This document shows positions 17,079-24,811 of a stretch of DNA of 64,000 nucleotides, one piece after another; position 1 is the first letter of the stretch; every line of letters begins with the position of its first letter. Made by a program: the position numbers and the translations under genes. The stretch spans positions 1-64,000 of the forward strand of contig NZ_JADOUS010000010.1 of the NCBI RefSeq assembly GCF_015752045.1. The letters run 5' to 3'. The notes under the pieces were generated by a model. That model had not been told where the DNA came from, ran no database searches, and saw only the letters and a list, made by a program, of their open reading frames with translations. This stretch comes from Arthrobacter_D sp015752045 (GTDB lineage: Bacteria; Actinomycetota; Actinomycetes; Actinomycetales; Micrococcaceae).

Positions 17079-20000
17079 GTGACCATACCCTCGCCCGAGA
17101 CCGACACCGCGCCCCCTGACGCGCGGTTCGCAGCGTCCGGGCGGGCGCCGGCGCCCCGAACCCTCCTCGACGTCCTGCGGGCCACGGCCGCTGAACACCC
17201 GAGCGCTTCCGCGCTCGACGACGGCATCGAGAGCCTCAGCTACGCGGAGCTGGTGACGGCCACCGACCGCTTCGCCGCGATCCTGCGCGACGCCGGAGTG
17301 GGCCGCGGCGACACCGTCGGGGTACGCCTCCCCTCGGGCACCAACGAGCTGTACATCGCGATCCTCGGCGTGCTCTCGGCGGGTGCGGCCTACGTGCCGG
17401 TCGATGCCGACGATCCGGAGGAGCGCGCCCGCGTCGTCTTCGCGGAGGCGGGCGCCGCCGCCGTCGTCGGCCACGGCCTGTCGGTGGTGGCCGGACCGGG
17501 CGGACGCCGGAGAGGCACCGGAGACCCCACCCCGGACGACGACGCCTGGATCATCTTCACGTCCGGCTCCACGGGCACGCCGAAGGGCGTCGCCGTCTCG
17601 CACCGCTCGGCAGCCGCCTTCGTCGACGCCGAAGCGCGCCTGTTCCTGCAGCACGAACCCCTCGGGCCCGCCGACCGGGTCCTGGCCGGTCTCTCCGTCG
17701 CGTTCGACGCCTCCTGCGAGGAGATGTGGCTGGCCTGGCGGCACGGCGCGTGCCTCGTGCCGGCGCCCCGCGCCCTCGTCCGCACCGGCGTCGACCTCGG
17801 TCCCTGGCTGATCGCCCGAGGGATCACCGCGGTGTCCACCGTGCCCACACTGGCTGCGCTGTGGCCCGCCGACTCCCTCGAGAATGTCCGTCTCCTCATT
17901 TTCGGCGGGGAGGCATGCCCTCCGGACCTCGCGCAGCGCCTTGCCGTCCACGACCGCGAGGTCTGGAACACCTACGGCCCCACCGAGGCGACCGTCGTCG
18001 CCTGCGCCGCACGCCTCGGCGCGGAGGGGCCGGTACGCATCGGCCTGCCCCTGGACGGCTGGGACCTCGCCGTCGTCGACGAGTCAGGGATCCCCGTGCA
18101 GGAGGGCGGCACGGGCGAGCTCATCATCGGGGGCGTGGGACTGGCCCGCTACCTCGACCCGGCCAAGGACGCCGAGAAGTACGCGCCGATGCCCACGCTC
18201 GGGTGGCGCCGCGCCTACCGTTCGGGCGACCTCGTGCAGCTGCAGGCGGCCGGGCTGGTCTTCGTGGGCCGGGCCGACGACCAGGTAAAACTCGGCGGCC
18301 GCCGCATCGAGCTCGGTGAAGTGGATGCGGCACTCCAGGCGCTGCCCGGGATCGCCGGCGCCGCCGCAGCCGTGCGGACCACGCCGTCGGGCAACCAGCT
18401 CCTCGTCGGGTACCTCGTCCCGGTCGGCGACGCCCCCGACCTCCCGGCGCTGCGCGCGTTGCTTGCCGACGAGCTGCCGGCCGCGCTCGTCCCGCTGCTG
18501 ACCGTCACCGACGCCCTGCCCACGAAGACCAGCGGCAAGGTGGACCGGAACGCCCTGCCCTGGCCGCTCGCCGGCGTCGGCGATCCCGGCGGGCCCGGCA
18601 GCCTGGAGGACCTCGACCCCCGCGTCCGGTGGATTGCGGACCAGTGGGCAGCCGTCCTCGGCACCGTCCCGGCCGACGAGGACGCGGACTTCTTCCTGCA
18701 CGGCGGCGGCTCCCTCGCCGCCGCCCGGCTCGTGTCGCTGATCCGCACCCGCTACCCGGTCGTCACCGTCGCCGACATCTATGCCCATCCGCGGCTCGGT
18801 GCGCTCGCCTCCTTTGCCGCAGGGACGGGCGACGGCGGCGAACAGCCACCCACCCCTGAACGCGCCGTCCGGCGCACGGCGCGCAGGTCGCAGGTCTTCC
18901 AGACCGTCATGGGCATCCCGCTGCAGTTCCTCGCAGGCATGCGCTGGCTCACCTACGCGATGATCGCGAGCAACTTCCTCGCCGGGCTCGGGGTCCTCAC
19001 GGCTCCGGCGACGCTGTCCTGGTGGTGGGTGGCGCTGTCCTGGCTCGTCTTCGTCAGCCCGTTCGGGCGCATGGGCCTGTCCGTCCTCGCGGCCCGGCTC
19101 CTGCTGGGCGGCGTGGAGCCCGGTGTCTACCCGCGGTCCGGCAGGGTGCACCTGAGGCTCTGGCTCGCCGAACAGATCTCGGACAGCGTCGGGGCGGTCA
19201 GCCTCGCGAGCGCGCCCTGGGTGCAGTTGTACGCGCGGGCGCTGGGAGCGCGCATCGGGCCCGACGTCGATCTCCACTCCGTCCCGCCCGTCACGGGTCT
19301 GCTCACCCTCGGAGCCGGCGCATCCGTGGAACCGGAGGTGGACCTCTCGGGCTGGTGGATCGACGGCGACCGCATCCACATCGGCGGGATCACCGTGGGC
19401 GCGGGCGCCGTGGTCGGAGCCCGCAGCACGCTGATGCCGGGAGCGAGGATCGGCAGCGGGGCCGAGGTCGCGCCAGGCTCGGCGGTGCAGGGTGCCGTCC
19501 GACCCGGGCAGCTCTTCGCGGGTTCGCCCGCCACCCGGGTGGGCCGGGCCAAGCAGGACTGGCCCGACGCCCCACCGGCCCGCTCCCGCCTGCGCAACCG
19601 CCTGTCCTTCGTCGCATTCGCCGCTGCCTCGGGCGCGCTCGCGCTCATCCCGTACTCCGCCGCCGTCGTCGCCTCGCTGCCCGTCGTGATCGCGCTGCGC
19701 GGCGCGTCCTCCCTGTCCTCGGCGTGGCCGTCCCTCGCAGGACCGGTGGCGCTCGCCGCCGTCCTCTGGCTCGTCGTGAACGCAGCCCTCGTGCTCGCCA
19801 CGGTCCGGATGCTGGGCATCGGCCTGCAGGAGGGCCACTACCCTGCGCGCAGCCGCATCGGCTGGCAGATCTGGGCCACGGAGCGCACCCTCGACATGGC
19901 ACGGGACCTCCTCTTCCCGCTCTACGCGAGCCTGTTCACACCCGTGTGGCTGCGACTCCTCGGTGCGCGGGTGGGCCGGAACGTCGAGGCGTCCACGGTG

Positions 20001-20999
20001 CTCCTCATCCCGAAGATGACCACGATCGGCGAGGGTGCCTTCCTCGCGGACGACACCATGGTCGCCTCCTACGAGCTCGGCGGGGGATACCTGCGCATCG
20101 CGCCCGCGAAGATCGGCCGGCGCGCCTTCCTCGGCAATTCGGGCATGACGTCGGCGGGACGTCGCGTACCGAAGAACTCGCTCGTCGCGGTGCTGTCGGC
20201 CACGCCGGCGAAGGCCAAGGCCGGCAGCTCCTGGTTGGGCAGCCCACCTTCCCGCCTGCGCCGGCTCGCCGTCACGGGGGACCAGAGCCGCACGTTCCAG
20301 CCACCCGGCCACCTGAAGGCGGCGCGTGCGTTCTGGGAACTGTGCCGCGTGGTGCCGGTCATCCTCACCGTCACGATCGCCGCCGCAGCTTTCGTGGCCT
20401 TCGACGCGCTCGCCCTGTGGGGCGGCTACCTCGTGGCGGCCCTGCTGAGCGGCGTCGTGTTCACGGTGCTGGGTGCGGTCGCCGCTGCGAGCGCCGTCGT
20501 CGCGAAGTGGCTGCTGGTGGGGCGGATCAGGGCGGGCGAGCACCCGCTGTGGAGCTCCTTCATCTGGCGCAACGAAGTGGTGGACACCTTCATCGAGAGC
20601 GTCAGCGCCCCGTGGTTCGCCCGGGCCGCCAGCGGAACCCCGTCGCTGGTCTGGTGGCTGCGGGCCCTGGGCTCGAAGATCGGACACGGTGTCTGGTGCG
20701 AGAGCTACTGGCTGCCCGAAGCCGATCTGGTGACTCTCGGCACCGGGTCCACTGTCAACCGCGGATGCGTCGTGCAGACCCATCTCTTCCATGACAGGAT
20801 CATGAGCATGGACACCGTGGAGCTCGCCGCAGGCGCAACCCTCGGCCCGCACAGCGTGATCCTGCCCGCAGCGCGTATCGACCCGGGCGCCACCGTGGGG
20901 CCGGCGTCCCTCGTGATGCGCGGCGAGACCGTCCCGGCAGGGACCTACTGGATGGGGAACCCGGTCAGCTCCTGGTCGGGTCCGGGAGACGGTGCGTGA
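17079..20999 (+). CDS. Pls-type membrane-bound NRPS (epsilon-poly-amino-acid synthetase-like)
   Basis: 1306 residues, the size of Streptomyces Pls. Order: adenylation domain (about 25-520; IIFTSGSTGTPKG core, NTYGPTEAT, A10 Lys487), thiolation domain with DFFLHGGGS carrying the phosphopantetheine Ser545, then three pairs of membrane helices (about 605-670, 840-920, 1085-1150) alternating with three hexapeptide-repeat-like soluble domains. There is no condensation or thioesterase domain, exactly the Pls layout in which the tandem domains polymerise one amino acid. The specificity residues read D210 A211 E214 S253 I274 G276 T298 V306 V307 K487, i.e. DAESIGTVVK, near the lysine code DAESIGSVCK of bacitracin synthetase (from memory); Glu at position 239 favours a cationic side chain. 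GTG 17079 has GGAAG 11 nt upstream. The stop overlaps the M1 peptidase start. The product is inferred, not shown. Confidence 0.85.
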   Translation: MTIPSPETDTAPPDARFAASGRAPAPRTLLDVLRATAAEHPSASALDDGIESLSYAELVTATDRFAAILRDAGVGRGDTVGVRLPSGTNELYIAILGVLSAGAAYVPVDADDPEERARVVFAEAGAAAVVGHGLSVVAGPGGRRRGTGDPTPDDDAWIIFTSGSTGTPKGVAVSHRSAAAFVDAEARLFLQHEPLGPADRVLAGLSVAFDASCEEMWLAWRHGACLVPAPRALVRTGVDLGPWLIARGITAVSTVPTLAALWPADSLENVRLLIFGGEACPPDLAQRLAVHDREVWNTYGPTEATVVACAARLGAEGPVRIGLPLDGWDLAVVDESGIPVQEGGTGELIIGGVGLARYLDPAKDAEKYAPMPTLGWRRAYRSGDLVQLQAAGLVFVGRADDQVKLGGRRIELGEVDAALQALPGIAGAAAAVRTTPSGNQLLVGYLVPVGDAPDLPALRALLADELPAALVPLLTVTDALPTKTSGKVDRNALPWPLAGVGDPGGPGSLEDLDPRVRWIADQWAAVLGTVPADEDADFFLHGGGSLAAARLVSLIRTRYPVVTVADIYAHPRLGALASFAAGTGDGGEQPPTPERAVRRTARRSQVFQTVMGIPLQFLAGMRWLTYAMIASNFLAGLGVLTAPATLSWWWVALSWLVFVSPFGRMGLSVLAARLLLGGVEPGVYPRSGRVHLRLWLAEQISDSVGAVSLASAPWVQLYARALGARIGPDVDLHSVPPVTGLLTLGAGASVEPEVDLSGWWIDGDRIHIGGITVGAGAVVGARSTLMPGARIGSGAEVAPGSAVQGAVRPGQLFAGSPATRVGRAKQDWPDAPPARSRLRNRLSFVAFAAASGALALIPYSAAVVASLPVVIALRGASSLSSAWPSLAGPVALAAVLWLVVNAALVLATVRMLGIGLQEGHYPARSRIGWQIWATERTLDMARDLLFPLYASLFTPVWLRLLGARVGRNVEASTVLLIPKMTTIGEGAFLADDTMVASYELGGGYLRIAPAKIGRRAFLGNSGMTSAGRRVPKNSLVAVLSATPAKAKAGSSWLGSPPSRLRRLAVTGDQSRTFQPPGHLKAARAFWELCRVVPVILTVTIAAAAFVAFDALALWGGYLVAALLSGVVFTVLGAVAAASAVVAKWLLVGRIRAGEHPLWSSFIWRNEVVDTFIESVSAPWFARAASGTPSLVWWLRALGSKIGHGVWCESYWLPEADLVTLGTGSTVNRGCVVQTHLFHDRIMSMDTVELAAGATLGPHSVILPAARIDPGATVGPASLVMRGETVPAGTYWMGNPVSSWSGPGDGA

Positions 21000-22363
21000 G
21001 CACCAGTTCCGAGAGTTTTGCGCCTGACCCGTACACCCCGACCAACGGCAGCACCTCCTACCGGGTCGACCACTACGACCTCGCCCTCGACTACCGGCTC
21101 TCGAGCAACCGCCTGGGCGGTCGTGCCGTCCTGACCGTGACCGCGCACCGGGGCCTGCACCAGCTCGAACTCGACCTCCGAGGGCTCCGTACCACCAGGA
21201 TCACCTCCGATACCGCCCGCATCCGGTCCTTCAAGGACCGCGCAGGCAAGCTCGTCATCGCGTTCCGCGACCCCGTGCCGGCCGGTTCCACGTTCCGGCT
21301 CGACATCCGGTACGAGGGCAACCCCCGGCCCCTTACCGGGATCTGGGGCGAGATCGGGTGGGAGGAACTGACCGACGGCGTCCTCGTCGCCGGACAGCCC
21401 GTCGGTGCGCCGTCGTGGTTCCCGTGCAACGACCACCCCTCGCAGAAGGCGGTCTACCGGATCGCGGTGACCACCAATGCCGGGTACCGGGCCATCTGCA
21501 ACGGCGTCCTCGTCTCACGGATCGACAGATCCAGCCGGACCACCTGGACCTACGAGCAGGCGGAACCGATGGCCACCTACCTCGCGACGGTGCAGATCGG
21601 TCGCTATTCCCTCATGGCGCTGAATGATCCCGCGAGGCCCGCCGTCGGCCTGCCCGCCCCAGGTGCGCCCCGCGAGCCGGGAACCCCCGTGCCCCAGTAC
21701 GCCGCGGTGCCGCCGGCCCTCGCCCCCTCGGCCAGGGCATCGCTGGCGCGGCAGCACGAGATGATGTCGGTGTTCGAACAGAGCTTCGGCCCCTACCCCT
21801 ATCCGCAGTACCTGGTGGTCGTGGCCGATGACGACCTCGAGATCCCCCTCGAGGCACAGACGCTCTCGATCGTCGGGCGCAACCACCTCGACCAGGACTG
21901 GGAGGCGCAGCGGCTGATCGCCCACGAGCTCGCGCACCAGTGGTTCGGCAACTCCGTCACGGCGGCGCGCTGGCAGGACATCTGGCTGCACGAGGGCTTC
22001 GCCTGCTATGCCGAATGGATCTGGTCCGAGGCCAGCGGGTCGACGACGGCGGACGCCCACGCGCGGTCCACCCACCAGCGCCTGGGCCGGGCACCCCAGG
22101 ACCTCGTCCTGGCCGACCCCGGTGCCGCCGACATGTTCGACGACCGCGTCTACAAGCGTGGTGCCCTGACGCTGCATGCGCTCCGGAAGGCCGCGGGCGA
22201 CGACGCCTTCTTCGCCCTGCTGCGTTCCTGGTCCAGTGAGCACCGCTTCGGGACGGCCACCACGGCGGACTTCATCGCGTTCGCGGTGCGGACGCTTCCC
22301 GGTGCCGGCGTCGGGGACCTCCTGGTGCCATGGCTGCTCTCGAAGGCACTGCCCGCCCTGTGA
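20996..22363 (+). CDS. M1-family zinc metallopeptidase, partner of the Pls-like synthetase
   Basis: 455 residues: N-terminal beta-saddle (about 20-215) and thermolysin-like catalytic domain; the long C-terminal helical domain of PepN is missing. Zinc ligands His310, His314 (HELAHQW) and Glu333 (WLHEGFA) have exact M1 spacing. The usual exopeptidase GAMEN loop is replaced by PLEAQTLS with Glu286, a variant seen in short M1 proteins. No signal peptide is visible. GTGA at 20996-20999 couples it to the synthetase. Epsilon-poly-lysine-degrading enzymes of Streptomyces are M1 aminopeptidases and one is encoded beside pls (recalled knowledge), so a role in trimming or self-protection against the polymer is the best inference. 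A general aminopeptidase is the alternative. Confidence 0.85.
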   Translation: MSTSSESFAPDPYTPTNGSTSYRVDHYDLALDYRLSSNRLGGRAVLTVTAHRGLHQLELDLRGLRTTRITSDTARIRSFKDRAGKLVIAFRDPVPAGSTFRLDIRYEGNPRPLTGIWGEIGWEELTDGVLVAGQPVGAPSWFPCNDHPSQKAVYRIAVTTNAGYRAICNGVLVSRIDRSSRTTWTYEQAEPMATYLATVQIGRYSLMALNDPARPAVGLPAPGAPREPGTPVPQYAAVPPALAPSARASLARQHEMMSVFEQSFGPYPYPQYLVVVADDDLEIPLEAQTLSIVGRNHLDQDWEAQRLIAHELAHQWFGNSVTAARWQDIWLHEGFACYAEWIWSEASGSTTADAHARSTHQRLGRAPQDLVLADPGAADMFDDRVYKRGALTLHALRKAAGDDAFFALLRSWSSEHRFGTATTADFIAFAVRTLPGAGVGDLLVPWLLSKALPAL

Positions 22364-22413
22364 GGCGCGCCGTCCGACACCCGGACGACGGCAAGCCGGT
22401 CCCGGCCGGAGGA

Positions 22414-22501
22414 TCGTGTCCTCCGGGGGTCGGGCGGCTCCTCAGCGCCGATCGCCCCGCCAAGGTCGTGTCCTCCGGGGGCCGGGCGGCTCCTCAGCGC
22501 C
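22414..22501. repeat. 36-bp direct repeat between the M1 and PPTase stops
   Basis: TCGTGTCCTCCGGGGG-x-CGGGCGGCTCCTCAGCGCC occurs at 22414-22449 and 22466-22501 with one T/C difference and a 16-nt spacer. It fills most of the 148-bp convergent gap. The origin is unclear: a local duplication or a protein-coding remnant. Confidence 0.9.
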
Positions 22502-22511
22502 CAGCTGTTCC

Positions 22512-23378
22512 TCAGGGCTGAGCGGTTCCTCCAGGTCCTCCAGGTCCCACGGCGACAGCGGCCACGAGGCCCAGGGGCTCCAGTGGCACCCCGTCGACGG
22601 AGGGAAGATCGGTGATACTGCGCTCCCGCAGTACCTCCACCGTGTCCGGACCGCGATCGGCGAAGCCCGTGCCCAGTGCTTTGACCAGAGCTTCCTTGCG
22701 AGCCCACAGGCGTGCACGGGCCGCACTCCGATCGCCGACCGGGAGCCGACCGAGCGTGTGCCGCTCTCGAGGAGTCAGTGCCACGTCGTCGAAGCCGTCG
22801 AAGTCGACTGCGGCGATCTCGGCGAGATCCACGCCGAGTCCGGAACGGGCGCCCGGTGCGTGCGGAGCGCCCGGAGCGCCCGTTCCGTGCGGTCCGAGCG
22901 CCCCGAGCAGGGCGAAGCCGCCGGACCGGGACAGGCTGAGTGCCAGCGGTATGCGTTCGCCGCACAGCAGGTACTCCGGACGGCCGTGATCGGACACGCC
23001 GTCCGGTCCGCAGGCCGGGCAGGCGAAGCAGGAGATGAGAAGGCCGGTTCGGGTCCCGAGGAGGTCGGCGGCGAGGGCACGCAGGAGGAACCTGCCCGCG
23101 ACGAACGCCGCGGCCTGCGCGGGATCGACGGTCCGGGCTGCCCGCGCGCGTTCGACGTCGTCGAGGAGCCTGAGCATGACGCTGGTCGGCGGGAGGTCGG
23201 AACCGGGACCGATCCGTCGCAGCCGGAGGACGGGGCGTGGTGGCAGGCCGGCAGGATCGGCCGCGGTGGCCGGCATGCTGGGGAACCTGCCGGGAGCCGG
23301 AGTGCCAAGCTCAGCGGCCGTGGCCGGCATGCCGGGGAACGGCGTGCCGAGTGCCGGAGTGCCGGGAAGTCGCTTCAC
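22512..23378 (-). CDS. 4'-phosphopantetheinyl transferase (Sfp type)
   Basis: Up to 288 residues. The two PPTase signatures are clear: GLGVDLAEIAAVDFDGF (Mg-binding Asp) and ARLWARKEALVKALGTGF (WxxKEAxxK). The preceding FVAGRFLLRALAADLLGTR and LALSLSRSGGFALL match the N-terminal half of Sfp-like enzymes. It would transfer phosphopantetheine from CoA to Ser545 of the neighbouring synthetase. It converges on the M1 gene, so it is not in the same transcript. The first 45 or so residues are Pro/Ala-rich and come from a 54-bp imperfect tandem duplication (TGGCCGGCATGC-x-GGGGAAC at 23267 and 23321), so the true start may be internal, near residue 46. The GAPGAPHAPGARSG insertion is unusual. Confidence 0.82.
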   Translation of the reverse strand: MKRLPGTPALGTPFPGMPATAAELGTPAPGRFPSMPATAADPAGLPPRPVLRLRRIGPGSDLPPTSVMLRLLDDVERARAARTVDPAQAAAFVAGRFLLRALAADLLGTRTGLLISCFACPACGPDGVSDHGRPEYLLCGERIPLALSLSRSGGFALLGALGPHGTGAPGAPHAPGARSGLGVDLAEIAAVDFDGFDDVALTPRERHTLGRLPVGDRSAARARLWARKEALVKALGTGFADRGPDTVEVLRERSITDLPSVDGVPLEPLGLVAAVAVGPGGPGGTAQP

Positions 23379-23459
23379 GCCACCATCGTCCCCGAGGACC
23401 GGGCCGTGAGGCCATCCGGCCTTGGAAATATGTCGGGAGCCAGTGGGGCGACGGTCGTC

Positions 23460-23696
23460 CTAGTGGCCGCCGAACAGCTCGGCGCAGACGTCGTCGCGCA
23501 GGACGAACGGCCGCGGACGATCGGGGTCGGCAGGTCGACCGTAGATGTAGTACCCGCGGCCCTCGCCGGGCCCGCCGGCGGCGCGGTCGATCGCGTGCAT
23601 GAGCTTCGGCGTGAGCGGCCCGGAGGGTCCTATCCGGTGGATCTGCTCGATCTCGTGCGGCGCGAGTGCCCGTACGAGACCCTTCACATCGGCCAT
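23460..23696 (-). CDS. Small hypothetical protein
   Basis: 78 residues from ATG 23696, which has GAGAGG about 9 nt upstream. Soluble and basic-acidic mixed: ADVKGLVRALAPHEIEQIHR, then PLTPKLMHAIDRAAGG, ending FVLRDDVCAELFGGH. No motif is recognised. A longer form from GTG 23744 lacks a ribosome-binding site. It stands alone between the PPTase and the MutT1-like gene, upstream-facing to both. Confidence 0.55.
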   Translation of the reverse strand: MADVKGLVRALAPHEIEQIHRIGPSGPLTPKLMHAIDRAAGGPGEGRGYYIYGRPADPDRPRPFVLRDDVCAELFGGH

Positions 23697-23842
23697 GGGA
23701 GCGTTCCTCTCGTCGGTGCCGGTCGCTGCGTGAGGGTCCGACACTAGGCACTCCGGGTGAACGAGGCGTGAACGCGGGCGATCAGGCCGCTGACGCCGGG
23801 TGAACTGTCCATCCTCGCCCGGTGAGGAACCGGGCCAGGCGG

Positions 23843-24811
23843 TCAGTCGTCGTAGGCGCGGAACTGTTCCACCGAGACGATACGACCCTGGTTGGCGCTG
23901 CTCACCTGGCAGATGACTGCCTCACCGGGAGCGAGGTGCGGTTCATCGACGGGCAGGAGCTCCTGAAGGTGGTCCGGCATGCGTCCGCTCAACACCGAGA
24001 GGACGAGTGGGAGCACCGGTCGGTGGGTGCAGATGGCCACGGGCCTGCGCTTGTCCAGCAGCCGCTCGATGGCGGCCCGCGTGCGTGCGGGTTTCCTCTT
24101 GGCGTCGTGCTCCGTCAGGGCGTCGATGAGCTTGAGCTTCGCGCTGCGCTGCTTGACGTACGGCGAGATGGTCTGGACGCACCGCACCCAGGGGCTGCTC
24201 ACCACGCGCTCGGGGGTCCATGCCTGGAGCAGGCGGCTCACCGCCGTGGCCTGCCGGCGCCCGGTGGCGGCGAGGGGCCTCTCGCCCTCGGCCCTGCTCC
24301 ACGACGAACGGGGCTTGGCCTTCGCATGGCGGACCACGATCAGGGGCCATGTCTGGAGATTCCTCGCGCGGTGCGCCTCGATGAGCGAATCGAGGGGCAC
24401 GACGTCGGTCGGGTTGCTCAGCACGGAGCGCGCCTCCTCGGGGGACACCCACCGCACGCCGTCCACCTCGCTGCCGTCCGGCACGGGGGTTGCCCGTTCG
24501 ATCCTCGCCGCCCAGTAGTACACCGTCTTGTCGCTGGAGTTCACCGGGTACGTGATCGTCGCCAGCGGGATGCCGAGCCTCACGCTCAGTCCCACTTCCT
24601 CGAAGGTCTCGCGGACGGCGCACTCGGGCGTCGTCTCTCCCGGATCGAGCTTGCCCTTCGGCCAGGACCAGTCGTGGTAGCGGGGGCGGTGGATGATCAG
24701 GACCTCGAGGGCGCCCTTCTCGATCCGCCAGCACAGCGTGCCGGCAGCGACGACCGCCGTGCCGCCGGTCGCCGTCGTGGCGGTGGTGGCGTCCTTCGTG
24801 GGTGGGGCCAT
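23843..24811 (-). CDS. MutT1-like Nudix hydrolase fused to a histidine phosphatase
   Basis: 322 residues, two domains. The Nudix box (residues 53-75, GKLDPGETTPECAVRETF then EEVGL) is complete, and a C-terminal phosphoglycerate-mutase-like domain starts at VVRHAKAK with the Arg161-His162 pair and a second catalytic His in CTHRPVLP. This matches mycobacterial MutT1, which cleaves 8-oxo-(d)GTP and Ap4A-type nucleotides. Its ATG overlaps the ppk stop (ATGA, 24809-24812), so it is translated from the ppk message. Coupling a polyphosphate kinase to a nucleotide-sanitising hydrolase suggests a shared role in phosphate/nucleotide homeostasis; that is inference. Confidence 0.88.
   Translation of the reverse strand: MAPPTKDATTATTATGGTAVVAAGTLCWRIEKGALEVLIIHRPRYHDWSWPKGKLDPGETTPECAVRETFEEVGLSVRLGIPLATITYPVNSSDKTVYYWAARIERATPVPDGSEVDGVRWVSPEEARSVLSNPTDVVPLDSLIEAHRARNLQTWPLIVVRHAKAKPRSSWSRAEGERPLAATGRRQATAVSRLLQAWTPERVVSSPWVRCVQTISPYVKQRSAKLKLIDALTEHDAKRKPARTRAAIERLLDKRRPVAICTHRPVLPLVLSVLSGRMPDHLQELLPVDEPHLAPGEAVICQVSSANQGRIVSVEQFRAYDD

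Noticed and set aside
18084..20852. A 922-codon open frame opposite the Pls-like synthetase
   Set aside because: It follows from the GC-rich third positions of the sense gene; its residues are Arg/Gly/Asp/Pro-rich, with no domains and no ribosome-binding site.
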